Origin: Dryas octopetala | Lineage: Eukaryota; Streptophyta; Magnoliopsida; Rosales; Rosaceae | DNA length: 64,000 nt | Direction: 5' to 3' | Assembly: GCA_963921425.1 (NCBI GenBank) | Contig: OY992838.1 | Coordinates: forward strand, 17,172,085 to 17,236,084 | Shown: positions 53,707-64,000 of the stretch, piece after piece | Layout of the letters: every line of letters starts with the position of its first letter | Numbering within the stretch: position 1 is the stretch's first letter | Notes under the pieces: generated by a model | Database searches by the model: none | What the model saw: the letters and a program-made list of their open reading frames with translations, nothing else | What the model was told of the DNA's origin: nothing | Position numbers and translations under genes: made by a program

Positions 53707-56700
53707 ATGGAAGAATCAAATTCGAAGATCACTCCTCTTTCACGTGTAGAAGGCCAAAAGGTGTTGAGTGCGTACAAGGGAAGGCCGAAACTCAATTGGA
53801 CACCATTAAGGATGAGGTCGACTCTTGTGTCACCGAAAGGGAGTGAATCTGAAGAAGCAGACGTAAAGTAGAAATCAGAAGAGGAAGTCGAGGAGACCTT
53901 GCAGCCAAATGAATCTCAAATGAGAATACCTTTGAGTGATTATTCGTCTCCAACACTTCTAGCTCAACCTACGTGCATTGTTTTTTCTTAAGTGGAAGCT
54001 GATTTTGAACTTTCAAATGGGACAATCAAACTTCTTCCATCATTCCATGGTCTAGAAGGAGAGGATCCCTACGTGCATATTAAAGAACTTTATGCAATAT
54101 GCGAAATTGGCAAGCTGAGGGGGTTGAGCGATGATCAAAGGAAGTTAAGGTTATTTCCATTCTCTCTTAAAGATAAAGCTAAACATTGGTTGTTTTCCTT
54201 GCAGGTCGCTTCTATTAAAACATGGGAAGAACTGGCATCCAAGTTTCTGTTGAGGTTTGATCCAGTTAGCAAGACTACCATCATGAGGAAGCAGATCTTA
54301 GGGTTTACACAATCAGAGGACAAAGTGTTTCATGAGAGTTGGGAAAGGTACCAAGAGCTTCGGACTTCGTGTCCGCACCATAATTTTGCCCCATGGATGC
54401 AAATTGAGTACTTTTATAAGGGTCTGTTGGATCAAGATCGTAATATGGTGGACATGGCATGTGAAGGAGCACTGAAAAAGAAGACTTTTGAGGAAGCATG
54501 GACACTCTTTGACACATTGGCGTTGAGTTCACAGCAGTGGAATAGACAGAAAAGAGTGGAAAAGAAATCAGCTATGGAAGCTGAGATGTCTGAGCTTAAG
54601 CAGATGATGCAGGTTCTGATGGCAAATCAAGAAGCTAAGCCATCACATGGAGAGTCATGTTTCGAGGTTGAAAAAGTTCAAGATAGACCGAGTGTACAGT
54701 CCCCAGTTGAGCAGCGAAGTACTTATTTGGAGGACATGATTGCTGCATTAACTCAGAGTACAACTTCGATGTCTAATAATACCAAGTCGTTTATGGATAA
54801 GACTGAGGAGCAGTTGAGTGTCACAGTGAAAGCTATCTCGAATTTGGAAGCCCAATTGGAACAAGTGACTTTGACCTTGGACAAAGTGGTAAAGGGTGCA
54901 CCAATTCAAGATAAGGCCGAAGCAATCACTACTTTGAGAAGTGGGAAAGTGATTGACAACAAAGTGGGCACTACTCAAGAGGATAATCCAGGTAATGAGG
55001 ATGAAGTTTAGATATTAGAGCCTGAACAAGTGGAAAAGTACAAGAGGGATAAAGTTAAGGTTAAGGATGAGGAAGAGGAGGAAAGAAAGAAACAAGAAAA
55101 GCACATTGCTACGCGTGCTAGCAAGAAGGCCGAGATTACTTCCTCTATTCCAAGAGCTCCGTTGCCTTTCCCTCAACGTCAAAGGAAGCAGAGTAAGGAT
55201 GAGCAAGCTAAGGAAATTTTGGAGATGTTTAAGAAAGTAGAAATCAACATTCCTTTGCTTGATGCTATTCAGCAGATTCCTAAGTATGCCAAGTTTTTGA
55301 AGGAATTGTGCACACACAAGAGGAAATTCAAAGAACATGAGCAGGTGTGTCTGAGTGAAGAAGTCAGTGCAGTTTTGCAGAGGAAGCTGCCACCAAAGTT
55401 GAAAGACCCTGGCAGTTTTACGATTCCATGTATTAATTTGATGCCGTATTCAGTTTTCGCACAATTGGGCATAGGAGACCTTAAAACCTACTAGTGTTAC
55501 TCTTCAATTGGCAGATCGTTCAATAAAAGTTCTGAAATGTGTGGTTGAAGATGTGCTGGTTCGGGTTGCAGATTTGATCATGCCCGTTGACTTTATCATT
55601 CTTGAAATGGAGGATACCCCAATTAGGGGAAATGAGCTACCTATCATATTCGGAAGACCGTTCATGGCCACAGCGAACACCAAGATTGATGTGAGTAATG
55701 GGAAGTTGACAATGTCTGTACTTGGTGAAACAGTTGAGTTTGATGTTTTCGGTGCGATGAAGTATCCAAAGGAGGAGGATGATTGCTTGAGGATTGATAG
55801 CTTGGACCCATTGGTTGAGGAAGTGTGCGAAACTAGCCTTGCAGAAGATACATTGGAGGTTGCTTTGGGAACACCAGAGTCCAATGAATTAGATGTAAAC
55901 GTGGAAGCAACTCCTGTACGTTCAGAAGGCAACCGACCTCTCAGAAATAAGTGGTTCAACCAGTTTGATATGTTAGTATCCACTAACCATAAGACGCTTC
56001 CTTCTATTGAGCAAGCACCTAAGTTGGAGCTGAAACTGTTACCAGAACACTTGAAATATGCATTTTTGGGAGAAAATGAGACCTTTCCTGTGATTATTGC
56101 AGCTAATTTGAGTGCAGGCGAGGAAGAAAGACTTTTGAGAGTTCTGAAGGAAAATCGGTTGGCATTGGGATGGACCATAGCCGATATCAAGGGGATCTCA
56201 CCCACAGTATGTATGCATAGAATTTTACTTGAGGAGGAATCTAGGCCTACTCGTGATGCCCAAAGAAGACTGAATCCAACTCTGAAGGAAGTTGTGCGTA
56301 ATGAGGTAATCAAATTGTTGGATGTTGGTATTATTTATTCTATTAGTGATTCAAAGTGGGTTAGTCCTGTTCAAGTGGTGCCGAAGAAAAGTGGTATTAC
56401 GGTAGTGAAGAATGAGCACAATGAGTTGGTTCCCCAAAGGATGCAAACCGGTTGGCGTGTTTGTATTGACTATCGGAAGCTTAACACCGCAACAAGGAAG
56501 GATCATTTTCCTTTGCCATTTATTGACCAGATGTTGGAAAGGTTGGCTGGCCATAGTCACTATTGCTTTTTGGATGGGTATAGTGAGTACAATCAGATTG
56601 CTATTGCACCCGAGGATCAAGAGAATATCACGTTCACATGTCCATTTGGCACATTTGCTTATAGGAGGATGCCATTCGGATTGTGCAATGCGCCTGCAAC

Positions 56701-58912
56701 ATTTCAAAGATGCATGATGTCTATTTTCTCTGATATGGTGGAACGAATCATTGAGGTATTTATGGGTGATTTTTCTGTTTTTGGTTCGTCTTTTGATGCA
56801 TGTCTAGATAACTTGTCTTTAGTTCTGAAAAGATGTCAAGAAGCCAATCTAGTGCTTAATTGGGAGAAATGTCACTTCATGGTTCAACAAGGGATAGTAT
56901 TGGGTCATGTGATTTCAAAGGAGGGCATACAAGTTGATAAGGCAAAGATTGATGTGATACAAAGATTGCCGCCTCCGTCGAGTGTTAAGGAAGTAAGAAG
57001 TTTTCTAGGCCACGCTGGGTTTTATAGGAGGTTCATCAAGGATTTTTCCAAGATCTCTAGGCCTTTGTGCACCTTATTGCAAAAGAGGTGAATTTCGAGT
57101 TTAATAAGGATTGCTTGGTTGCCTTTAACAAGTTGAAGAAGCTGCTCACTTCCGCTCCGATCATTATGCCACCTGATTGGAACTTGCCGTTTGAGCTCAT
57201 GTGTGATGCAAGTGATTATGCTGTTGGAACAGTTTTGGGTCAGAGAGTTAATAAGCTGACACATGTGATCTATTATGCAAGCAGGACTCTGAATGATGCA
57301 CAGTTGAACTATTCTACTACATAGAAGGAGTTGCTTGCTGTGATCTTTGCCTTGGAGAAATTTAGAAGTTATTTGATTGGGTCTAAGATCACCATCTACA
57401 CAGATCATGCCGCTCTCAAGTATCTGCTGAATAAGAAAGATGCCAAGTCGAGGTTGATTAGATGGACTCTGTTGCTACAGGAATTTGATATTGAGATCAA
57501 GGACAAGAAAGGTTGTGAGAATGTGGTAGCAGACCATTTGAGTAGACTCGTCAATGAGGAACAGTCTGAAGAGGACACACTACCGTTACGAGAGACATTC
57601 CCGGACAAGCAGCTTTTCGCAATTTTGACTACTCCATGGTATGCTGACATAGCGAATTATTTAGCAAGTGGAGTGTTGCCCAATGATCTGACACACAACC
57701 AAAGGAAGAAGTTTTTGCATGATGTCAGACAATATGTGTGGAATGATCCTTATTTGTTCAAATATGGGTCAGTTTAGTTGATAAGACGATGTGTACTGGA
57801 AATGGAGCAGAGGAATGTCATCGAGATGTGCCATTCTAAAGAATGTGGAGGCCATGGTGGAGGAACTAAGACTGCCTACAAAATTCTTCAAGCAGGTTTC
57901 TTTTGGCCCACTATTTTTCATGATTGTCATCAGTTTTATCTCACATGTCACAGATGTCAGAAGATGGGAAATATTTCTGCTCGCGATCAGATGCCGCTAA
58001 ACTTCATGTTGGAAGTTGAGATCTTTGATGTTTGGGGTAATGATTTCATGGGACCATTTCCATCTTCTTTTGGATACGAGTACATTCGGGTTGGAGTTGA
58101 TTATGTGTCTAAGTGGGTGGAAGCTGTCGCTTGTAGGACTAATGATGCTAGAGTGGTCTTGAATTTTCTTAAGACCAATATCTTTGCACGATTTGGTACC
58201 CGGAGAGCAATCATTAGTGATGGGGGGTCGCATTTTTGCAATAAGCTGTTTGAGGCCGTGATGAAGAAGTATGGAATAAGGCATAAAGTAGCTACGCCCT
58301 ATCATCCGCAGATGAGTGGGCAAGTGGAAATATCGAATCGTGAGATCAAATTCATTTTGGAAAGAACGGTGCTCGCCAATAGGAAGGATTGGTCTACCAA
58401 GCTTAATGATGCATTATGGGCTTATCGCACTGCTTACAAGACGCCCATTGGAATGTCTCCGTTTCGACTAATCTATGGGAAAGCTTGTCATTTACCAGTT
58501 GAGCTGGAGCATAAGGCATATTGGGCGATTAAGAAGTTCAATTTTGATATTCATGCCGCTGGTGAGAAAAGGAAGTTGCAACTTAGTGAGCTGGAGGAAA
58601 TACGACATTTCACATATGAGAATGCTAAGTTGTACAAGGAAAGAACCAAGAAGTACCATGATAAAAAAGCTACGTCCAAGAGAATTCCTTGTTGGAGGGA
58701 AGGTGTTGTTATATGATACAAGATTATGTCTCTTCCCGGGCAAGTTGCGTTCAAGATGGACCGGACCTTATGAGGTGATTCGAGTGTTTCCCTATGGTAC
58801 AGTTGAACTCAAGAATCCAAAGAATGGGAACATATTTAAGGTTAATGGTCATCGTGTGAAGCCTTTCCTTGAACCTGATTTTGAGCTGAACCAAGAGAAA
58901 ATTGATTTCTAG
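53707..58912 (+). pseudogene. gag-pol: Decayed Athila gag-pol of B2
   Basis: It is colinear with the B1 polyprotein, from ATG 53707 (MEESNSK) to TAG 58910-58912. Gag, protease, RT, RNase H and integrase segments are all recognisable. Damage: in-frame stops at 53869-53871, 53989-53991, 55009-55011, 57322-57324 and 57775-57777; frameshifts near 55483-55486 (+A), 57081-57084 (-A) and 58663-58668 (+A). An in-frame loss of about 17 codons at 55430/55431 removes the DLGAS protease site. In RT, FMDD became FMGD (codon 56765-56767). In integrase, WGIDF became WGNDF, although the DDE aspartate itself remains. No functional product is possible. Confidence 0.93.
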
Positions 58913-60620
58913 TATGAGACTAGGTCTGGCTGAAGACGTGAAACTTAACGCTTCTTGGGAGGCAACCCAAGGGATGGATGACAACGAGGAGGTGATTTGG
59001 TACTGGTGCATGGGCGAGCCGTTTGCACACCAGCCAAGGTACGTTTTCACCCTCTTTTTGCTCATTTAAGTAGATTTGTTTTACTTATTGTTTTTCCCTT
59101 CCTCTGTTCATTATAATGTGCATTACATCTGTCTTTCATTTAAACATTGAGGACAATGTTTCTTTTAAGTTTGGGGGTGGGCAATGCATTGCATTTTTGG
59201 TTAAAAAAAAAAATATATATTTTGAGTCTTTTTGTTTGTTTTGTTGTCTTGAGTCCCCAACTGATTGATTTTATTATGCATGGCTATTATGAGCATGTCT
59301 AGCTTGACTATATAGTATGAATTCTTCTATCTCTAGTATTGGTTCATAACATGCTTTACAACTCTATGAAGTGGGCCTTGTTTTCGTGAACTTAAGTGAT
59401 AACTGGCATGACTAGAGATGCATATACTTAATAGAGTAGACTTGTAAGACCTAAGTGAGCTTTTGAGCCCTGTACTTCAATTCTTGAGTGTTGACATTAC
59501 TCTAAAATTTTCGTGTCATATAAAGTCGTTGTGATCTCATTATTCTTTCTTTTGATTAAGAACTTGGAATATAATTGTGAATCAATGAGCTAGAACTTCT
59601 CTCTTATTCTATACAAAGCATGGATATAACTACATGAATCTTAAGAGATGATATTAGGCCTTGTTTGTTTTAACCCATAGCCTAAGGCCTACCCTATGTT
59701 GTAACCCTAGTCAAACATTTTGAGCCTAATGACCTTTCCTTTGTTTACCCTATACCAAACCCTAAGTTTGGGGGAGTTTCACTCCTCCACCTGTTTACCT
59801 TACTTATGGATTTGCATTGAGCTAATGAATTGTGAGGTGAAAAAGAACTGTGTGTGCATAGCTTGGAAGAGAAGGAATTGTGCTCAAGATTGTTTGTCGT
59901 TCCCTTTGTTGAAAAAAAAAAAAAAATGTTAAAGGGAACAGACGATTTCAAAGATTGAGAAGAAAAGTGTTCGAATTCAAGGCTATGAGTGCAAATCATG
60001 CAAGGAATGCCTCTACTGTTGTTTTGAGCAAATCCAAAGTCTGTAGCCCTTTGTTATCCGTTTTATTTCAATACCTTATCCTAACCTAAGCCTCCATTAC
60101 AACCCCTATTAAAGCCCTACTTGATCTTGGGAGAATTGTAGTTCATTATGTGGAGTCTAGATAAAAGGGAAGCGTATGGTTATTGATTCTGTTTCAAGTA
60201 TTTTAAATCCTTTTCTTGAGATCAGTATTTTTGTTCATGGTGCCTGTCTTTCATGATCAATATGTGAGCTTTTTGCATTTGTCTATCATATCTCACATAT
60301 ACTTGAATGCACATGTCAACCCAATCTCTGAGCGTTTTATTGTTGAGAGCATGCCTTGGTGAGAATTGGAGTTGATGCTATTTTGGATATGCTGATTTAG
60401 TCTTGTTTGTCTAAACACTTGAGTTTGTGTTAAGGATGGTCTATATTTTTCATGGAGGAGTAAGGTATGTTAATTGAAGCATTATTAGAGGTCGAAAAAT
60501 GAATTTTATATGTATCTTGCTTGATTATGCTATTTATGGCTGTGCTTATGAAATCATGTGTTGGGATGTTTTGAGTCTGTCTTGAGTCTTTTTTTTGTTC
60601 TTTTTGCTCGAGTACTAGCA
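58913..60620 (+). other. Non-coding 3' internal region of B2
   Basis: No env-like ORF is seen. It contains the stem-loop CTTGGG-AGGCAA-CCCAAG (58954-58971), ACATTG-AGGA-CAATGT (59144-59159) followed by a PPT-like tract ending at 59180, a second AAGTTTGGGGG near 59764 and an A-run near 59912-59925. Order and spacing parallel the family A tails. Confidence 0.75.
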
Positions 60621-60639
60621 AAATCTAAGTTTGGGGGTG
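60621..60639 (+). other. Polypurine tract of B2
   Basis: AAATCTAAGTTTGGGGGTG directly before the 3' LTR. Confidence 0.9.
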
Positions 60640-63552
60640 TGTTGAGTGCTCATTTTACACTATTTTATGATACTAAGGGCCAGTTTGGTATTGCTGTGTG
60701 AAAAAACAGCTGTGAGGTAAAACAGCTGTGAAGTAAAGTCAGCTGTAAAGTAAAGCAACTGAGTGTTTGGTAAAGTATGTTTTCAAAAGTGCTGTGAGTG
60801 CAAAAAACAGTATTAAAGTGTTTGATCAATGTTAATGTAAAAGTGTTGTGACTGTGTATAATTACTAAAATAGACATGATGCTAAAAGTATTTCACTTAT
60901 TTGTTTGGTAAAAATAAAATGTGTTTTACTTGTTTTTTAAATTTTTGGCTACAAATTTTTATTAGCATTAATTTTTCTAAGAACAACATTATTAAATAAC
61001 TATGTCTTTTATTTTTTTAGTTATATTATAATTTTAATCATGCAAATAAAATATCATAATTAATTATCACAATATAAAATATAACTAACAATGGACATAT
61101 TTTTTAATTTAAAATAAACAAATTAAAAATATAGAAATCAATGAGGATATTATGGGTAAAATAAAAAATTCATTGTTGCTGTGATTCACTACAGCTTTCA
61201 AAAACACCTAGAAACCTGCTTTCTGTTTTTGTTGTGGGAAGTTGAGAATTGTGGGAAAAAGCAGTTTTTAATTTTTTTACCAAACACCAAAACTGCTGTA
61301 GGTGATTGAGAATTGTCATCCACAGCAGCTTTTGGGTCTTCCACCGCAATCCCAAACGGGGCCTAACTCCCTAACTCAGAGTGAAAGAACTCTATATTTT
61401 GTGTGTTGTTAGTTTGTTTTTGTTTTTATATGGTAAAATGAGCAAAGAAGAGAAAAGAAGCCAAAAGGACCATTTTTAGACGTTTCCTAGTCAAACTAGG
61501 AAAACGAGAGAAATCCTGGTCAAACCAGGAAAGGGGCCGAAATCCTAGTCAAATGAGGATTCCTAGTTACACTAGGAAACATCAAGTCCAGAACCATGAT
61601 TGCGGAGCCAGAAATGAGAGATCCTGATTGGAAAAGGAAATCCTGGTTGAACTAGAAAAGCTAACCCAACTAGGAAAGGAGTCCTAATGACACTAGGAGA
61701 CCCCAGGGGCAATATGGTCATTACGAGATGTTGAAATTGATAAGGAATCCTCCATTTACAAGGAATCCTAGTTGCACTAGGAAATGTTGGTCAAAGTCAA
61801 CTCTACAAAGTCAAGGTTCTAGAAGCTTCTAGAAGGTGGTGGACATCCATGAGAATAAATGGAAGGAAATGAGGGGCAAAATGGGAAGTCAAAGTTAATG
61901 GTCAAGGGTCAACTATGACAAGTCAACAAGACAAATGGGCCATGGGCCTATGCAATGCCGAAGTCTGAAGGGGCCATGCATGCATGCATGTACCAGCCCA
62001 AGAGGAAGCCCAATGCGCCAGCCCAAGCATATCAGCCATGCGCAAAACCCTAGAGGGCTGGTGTGCGTAACTTAAGCCCAAAGCCAAAGCCCTTGCCGCA
62101 AGCCCAATGCTCTTCTAACCCTAGCTGCTACCGCATATTCTTCTGTCCTTGCCTCCCAAGGATTTCTCTTCCACTCACCTCTATATACATATCTTCAATT
62201 CAGAAATAGGGTTATGAAGTGGCTTTCTCTTCTTCTAATTTTCGGAAACCCAAGCCACAGCCACCATCTCCCTTTTCCTTTCTTCTTGCAGCAAACCCTA
62301 GCAGCCCCATCTTCTTCTCTTCTTGTGCCGCAGCCACCATCTTCCTTCTCTTGATTTTTCTCCTTCTTTTCTTTTGTGGCCGAACCCTAGCAGCAACCTT
62401 CTCTTGTGTTTTATTTTATTTTGTGCTGAACGGAAGAATGAGGATCAAGTGACGCCGCAGCCACCACCACCAAGTCGCGCCACCTAGCAGCAGCTCCTCC
62501 CAGCAGCCACGCCTTCACCATCTTGCTGCCACCTTGCCGAGCACCCCAGCCTCCTTGCCGTGGAGCCCAAGGCCGACCAGCCCCATCGCACACCACCATT
62601 GCAGCCGCACCTCCATCTTGCTGCCCCGGCTTGATTTCTCTTCCTTTTATTTTTATGTCCATTATTTTAATTATGCATTGTTTCTTTGTGGATTTAATTA
62701 TGAATAGTTAAATATTGGGCTAGGGCTAGGATGAAGCCCTGGCATTGCTATTTACTTTCACTATGGATTATTAATAATTTAATTGTTTATATGTTGACAA
62801 ATCTTGGATCTCGGTTTAAATTGACTATATTTGTTTCGCATCTTTGACTGATCACCTTAGGTTGCATGCATCTAGATTTATGTTGTGAAACTAAACAAGC
62901 TCGAAAGGATGATAGTTTCAATAGGCAACGAGTGGGTATCCTAAGATAATATTCATGAGAAAAGAGATCATAGAGGACATAGGGTACATTAATTTGGAGC
63001 TATGCGCTATGTGTTTGTCACTCTCACAAATCGTAACGACTCTTGCATGAGTAACAGCTGCCTTAGCTTAGAACTAGGGAACATGCAAGTTAACTGGCTA
63101 AGGAAGGCCATAGAAGCTCTTAGTTTATGCACAGTAAGAGGAGTAATTGCTAAAAGTGACTAGCCAAACCTTTTAGTAGATGAACTTTGTCAACATGTTT
63201 ATATATTGATTGTTAATATCCATAGCAAAGTGAATGGTATGCTAGTGGTAGATTCTGACCCCTAGTGTTCTTTATTATTGTTTTACCCGAAATCTTTCAG
63301 TTGTCATTTTAAAGTTTGTTATTTCTCTGTTTGTTTAATTTAGCCTTAAAAACCAATCAAAACCCCCATTTGCGTGTGTGAGTTAGAGTTGAGTCAATTG
63401 AATTTAATTGAGTTAGTAATTATACGCTAGGACAATTCCCTGTGGGATCGACCTCGTATTTGTAAGCTTTGCGACTTAGCGATTTGTGCACTTGCGAGTT
63501 AACCTAGAGCTCAGAAAAGGTTATTTAATTTGCTCTAGGAAAACATACAACA
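60640..63552 (+). repeat. 3' LTR of B2 (2913 bp incl. 687-bp insertion)
   Basis: Same ends as the 5' LTR. Without the nested transposon and its extra TAA it is about 2223 bp; the ~110 bp excess over the 5' LTR is the CCACC-rich tract deleted there. Followed by TATTC. Confidence 0.93.
60677..61363. mobile_element. PIF/Harbinger-like non-autonomous DNA transposon (MITE-like, 687 bp)
   Basis: The terminal inverted repeats GGGCCAGTTTGGTATTGCTG and, from the other end, GGCCCCGTTTGGGATTGCGG match at 18 of the first 22 bases. The 3-bp TSD TAA is at 60674-60676 and 61364-61366. The other B LTRs carry the empty site (GATACTAACTTCC and GATACTAACTCCC). There is no transposase ORF. Near the left end are about three tandem CAGCTGTRARGTAAA units. 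The TAA duplication and GGGCC...GTTTGG ends fit PIF/Harbinger; hAT is unlikely because it makes 8-bp TSDs. Confidence 0.85.
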
Positions 63553-63557
63553 TATTC

Positions 63558-64000
63558 TCTCATTGTTTAGGGTTCCGATATTTTTATATTTTCAGAATTC
63601 AGAGAGAGAAGGGGAGGCCGAATTTCAAAGAGAGAGAGTGAGAGGGTGGCGCCACTTGAGGGAGAATGAGAGACCATGTGCCGCAGCCCTAGCTCACCTT
63701 TGCCGTCAGCCTCCTTGCTGCTATGTCTCTCCTCTTCTTCTCTCTTGTGCCGCTGCCACCCTCTTGTGATGTTCTTTGTTTTTCTTTTGATTTTCTTCTT
63801 TTTCTTTTGTTAATTAGTTTGTTCTTGCTTTCATTGTGGATTCAATTATTATAATGGAAGTTAGATCTTTTATTTTCTTTATTATTATGTTTTGAGTTTT
63901 TTATTGCTTTGCTAAGATGGATGATGAAACTTTAATTTTGAGTTATGCAATGGTGACACTTGTGATTTAATTTGATGCGTGTAGTAAATCCTTGATCTCT
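63558..64000 (+). repeat. LTR C, second copy, right piece (runs off the window)
   Basis: After the TSD copy it continues LTR C, matching the window at about 363-805 with few changes. The LTR end and any element behind it lie beyond 64000. Confidence 0.85.

Larger units (their letters stand above)
51453..63552 (+). mobile_element. Degenerate full-length Athila-like element B2 (12.1 kb)
   Basis: 5' LTR 51453-53567, PBS, a decayed gag-pol (53707-58912), tail, PPT and 3' LTR 60640-63552 with a nested DNA transposon. TSD TATTC on both sides. Many stops and frameshifts, plus an LTR deletion of about 110 bp, show that it is much older than A1, A3 and A4. It is the same family as B1. Confidence 0.95.

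Overview
This window looks like the repeat-dense, probably heterochromatic, part of a plant (angiosperm, most likely dicot) nuclear genome. I found no host gene, tRNA, rRNA or CRISPR array. Almost every base belongs to LTR retrotransposons nested in one another, plus one endogenous pararetrovirus fragment and one small DNA transposon. The evidence is an Athila-type Ty3/gypsy polyprotein (DLGAS protease, FMDDFSVFG reverse transcriptase, integrase directly after RNase H), primer-binding sites matching plant tRNA-Asp, TG...CA long terminal repeats and perfect 5-bp target-site duplications (TSDs). The species cannot be named from the sequence.

Three related LTR families are present; the names are mine. 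Family B is an autonomous Athila-like element with one long gag-pol frame. B1 is on the minus strand at 4289-24752 and B2 on the plus strand at 51453-63552. Family A has LTRs of about 2.55 kb, a single gag-protease ORF of about 711 aa and no reverse transcriptase, RNase H or integrase. It is non-autonomous and resembles the class described as TR-GAG elements. Its copies are A0 (fragment, 3653-4288), A1 (13270-22720, +), A2 (24753-50156, -, itself interrupted), A3 (30394-38771, +) and A4 (38814-48275, +). Family C is seen only as LTR pieces (1-1515, 51241-51452, 63558-64000).

Layout from left to right. An LTR-C piece (1-1515) is joined to a family-B-like pol fragment E0 (1516-3652). A0 interrupts E0, and B1 interrupts A0. 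A1 sits inside the gag of B1 (TSD CATAT). B1 is cut short in its 5' LTR at about 24752 by a deletion that fuses it to the truncated 3' LTR of A2. The 5' LTR of A2 holds two more family A elements, A3 (TSD CTAAG) and A4 (TSD CGGGG), only 37 bp apart. A2 lies in an endogenous caulimovirid reverse-transcriptase fragment (50157-51240, -). Next is an LTR-C piece split by B2 (TSD TATTC), whose 3' LTR contains a 687-bp PIF/Harbinger-like element (TSD TAA). LTR C then runs to the window end.

How the parts may work together: families A and B share the primer-binding site, the polypurine tract, two post-ORF stem-loops, LTR start sequences and an unusual U3 cluster of about nine 19-bp palindromes. Family A keeps Gag and protease but must borrow reverse transcriptase and integrase, plausibly from B-type Athila elements. 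A1, A3 and A4 have nearly identical LTR pairs and so inserted recently. A3 has even lost the Gag capsid region, so it probably depended on others for every protein.
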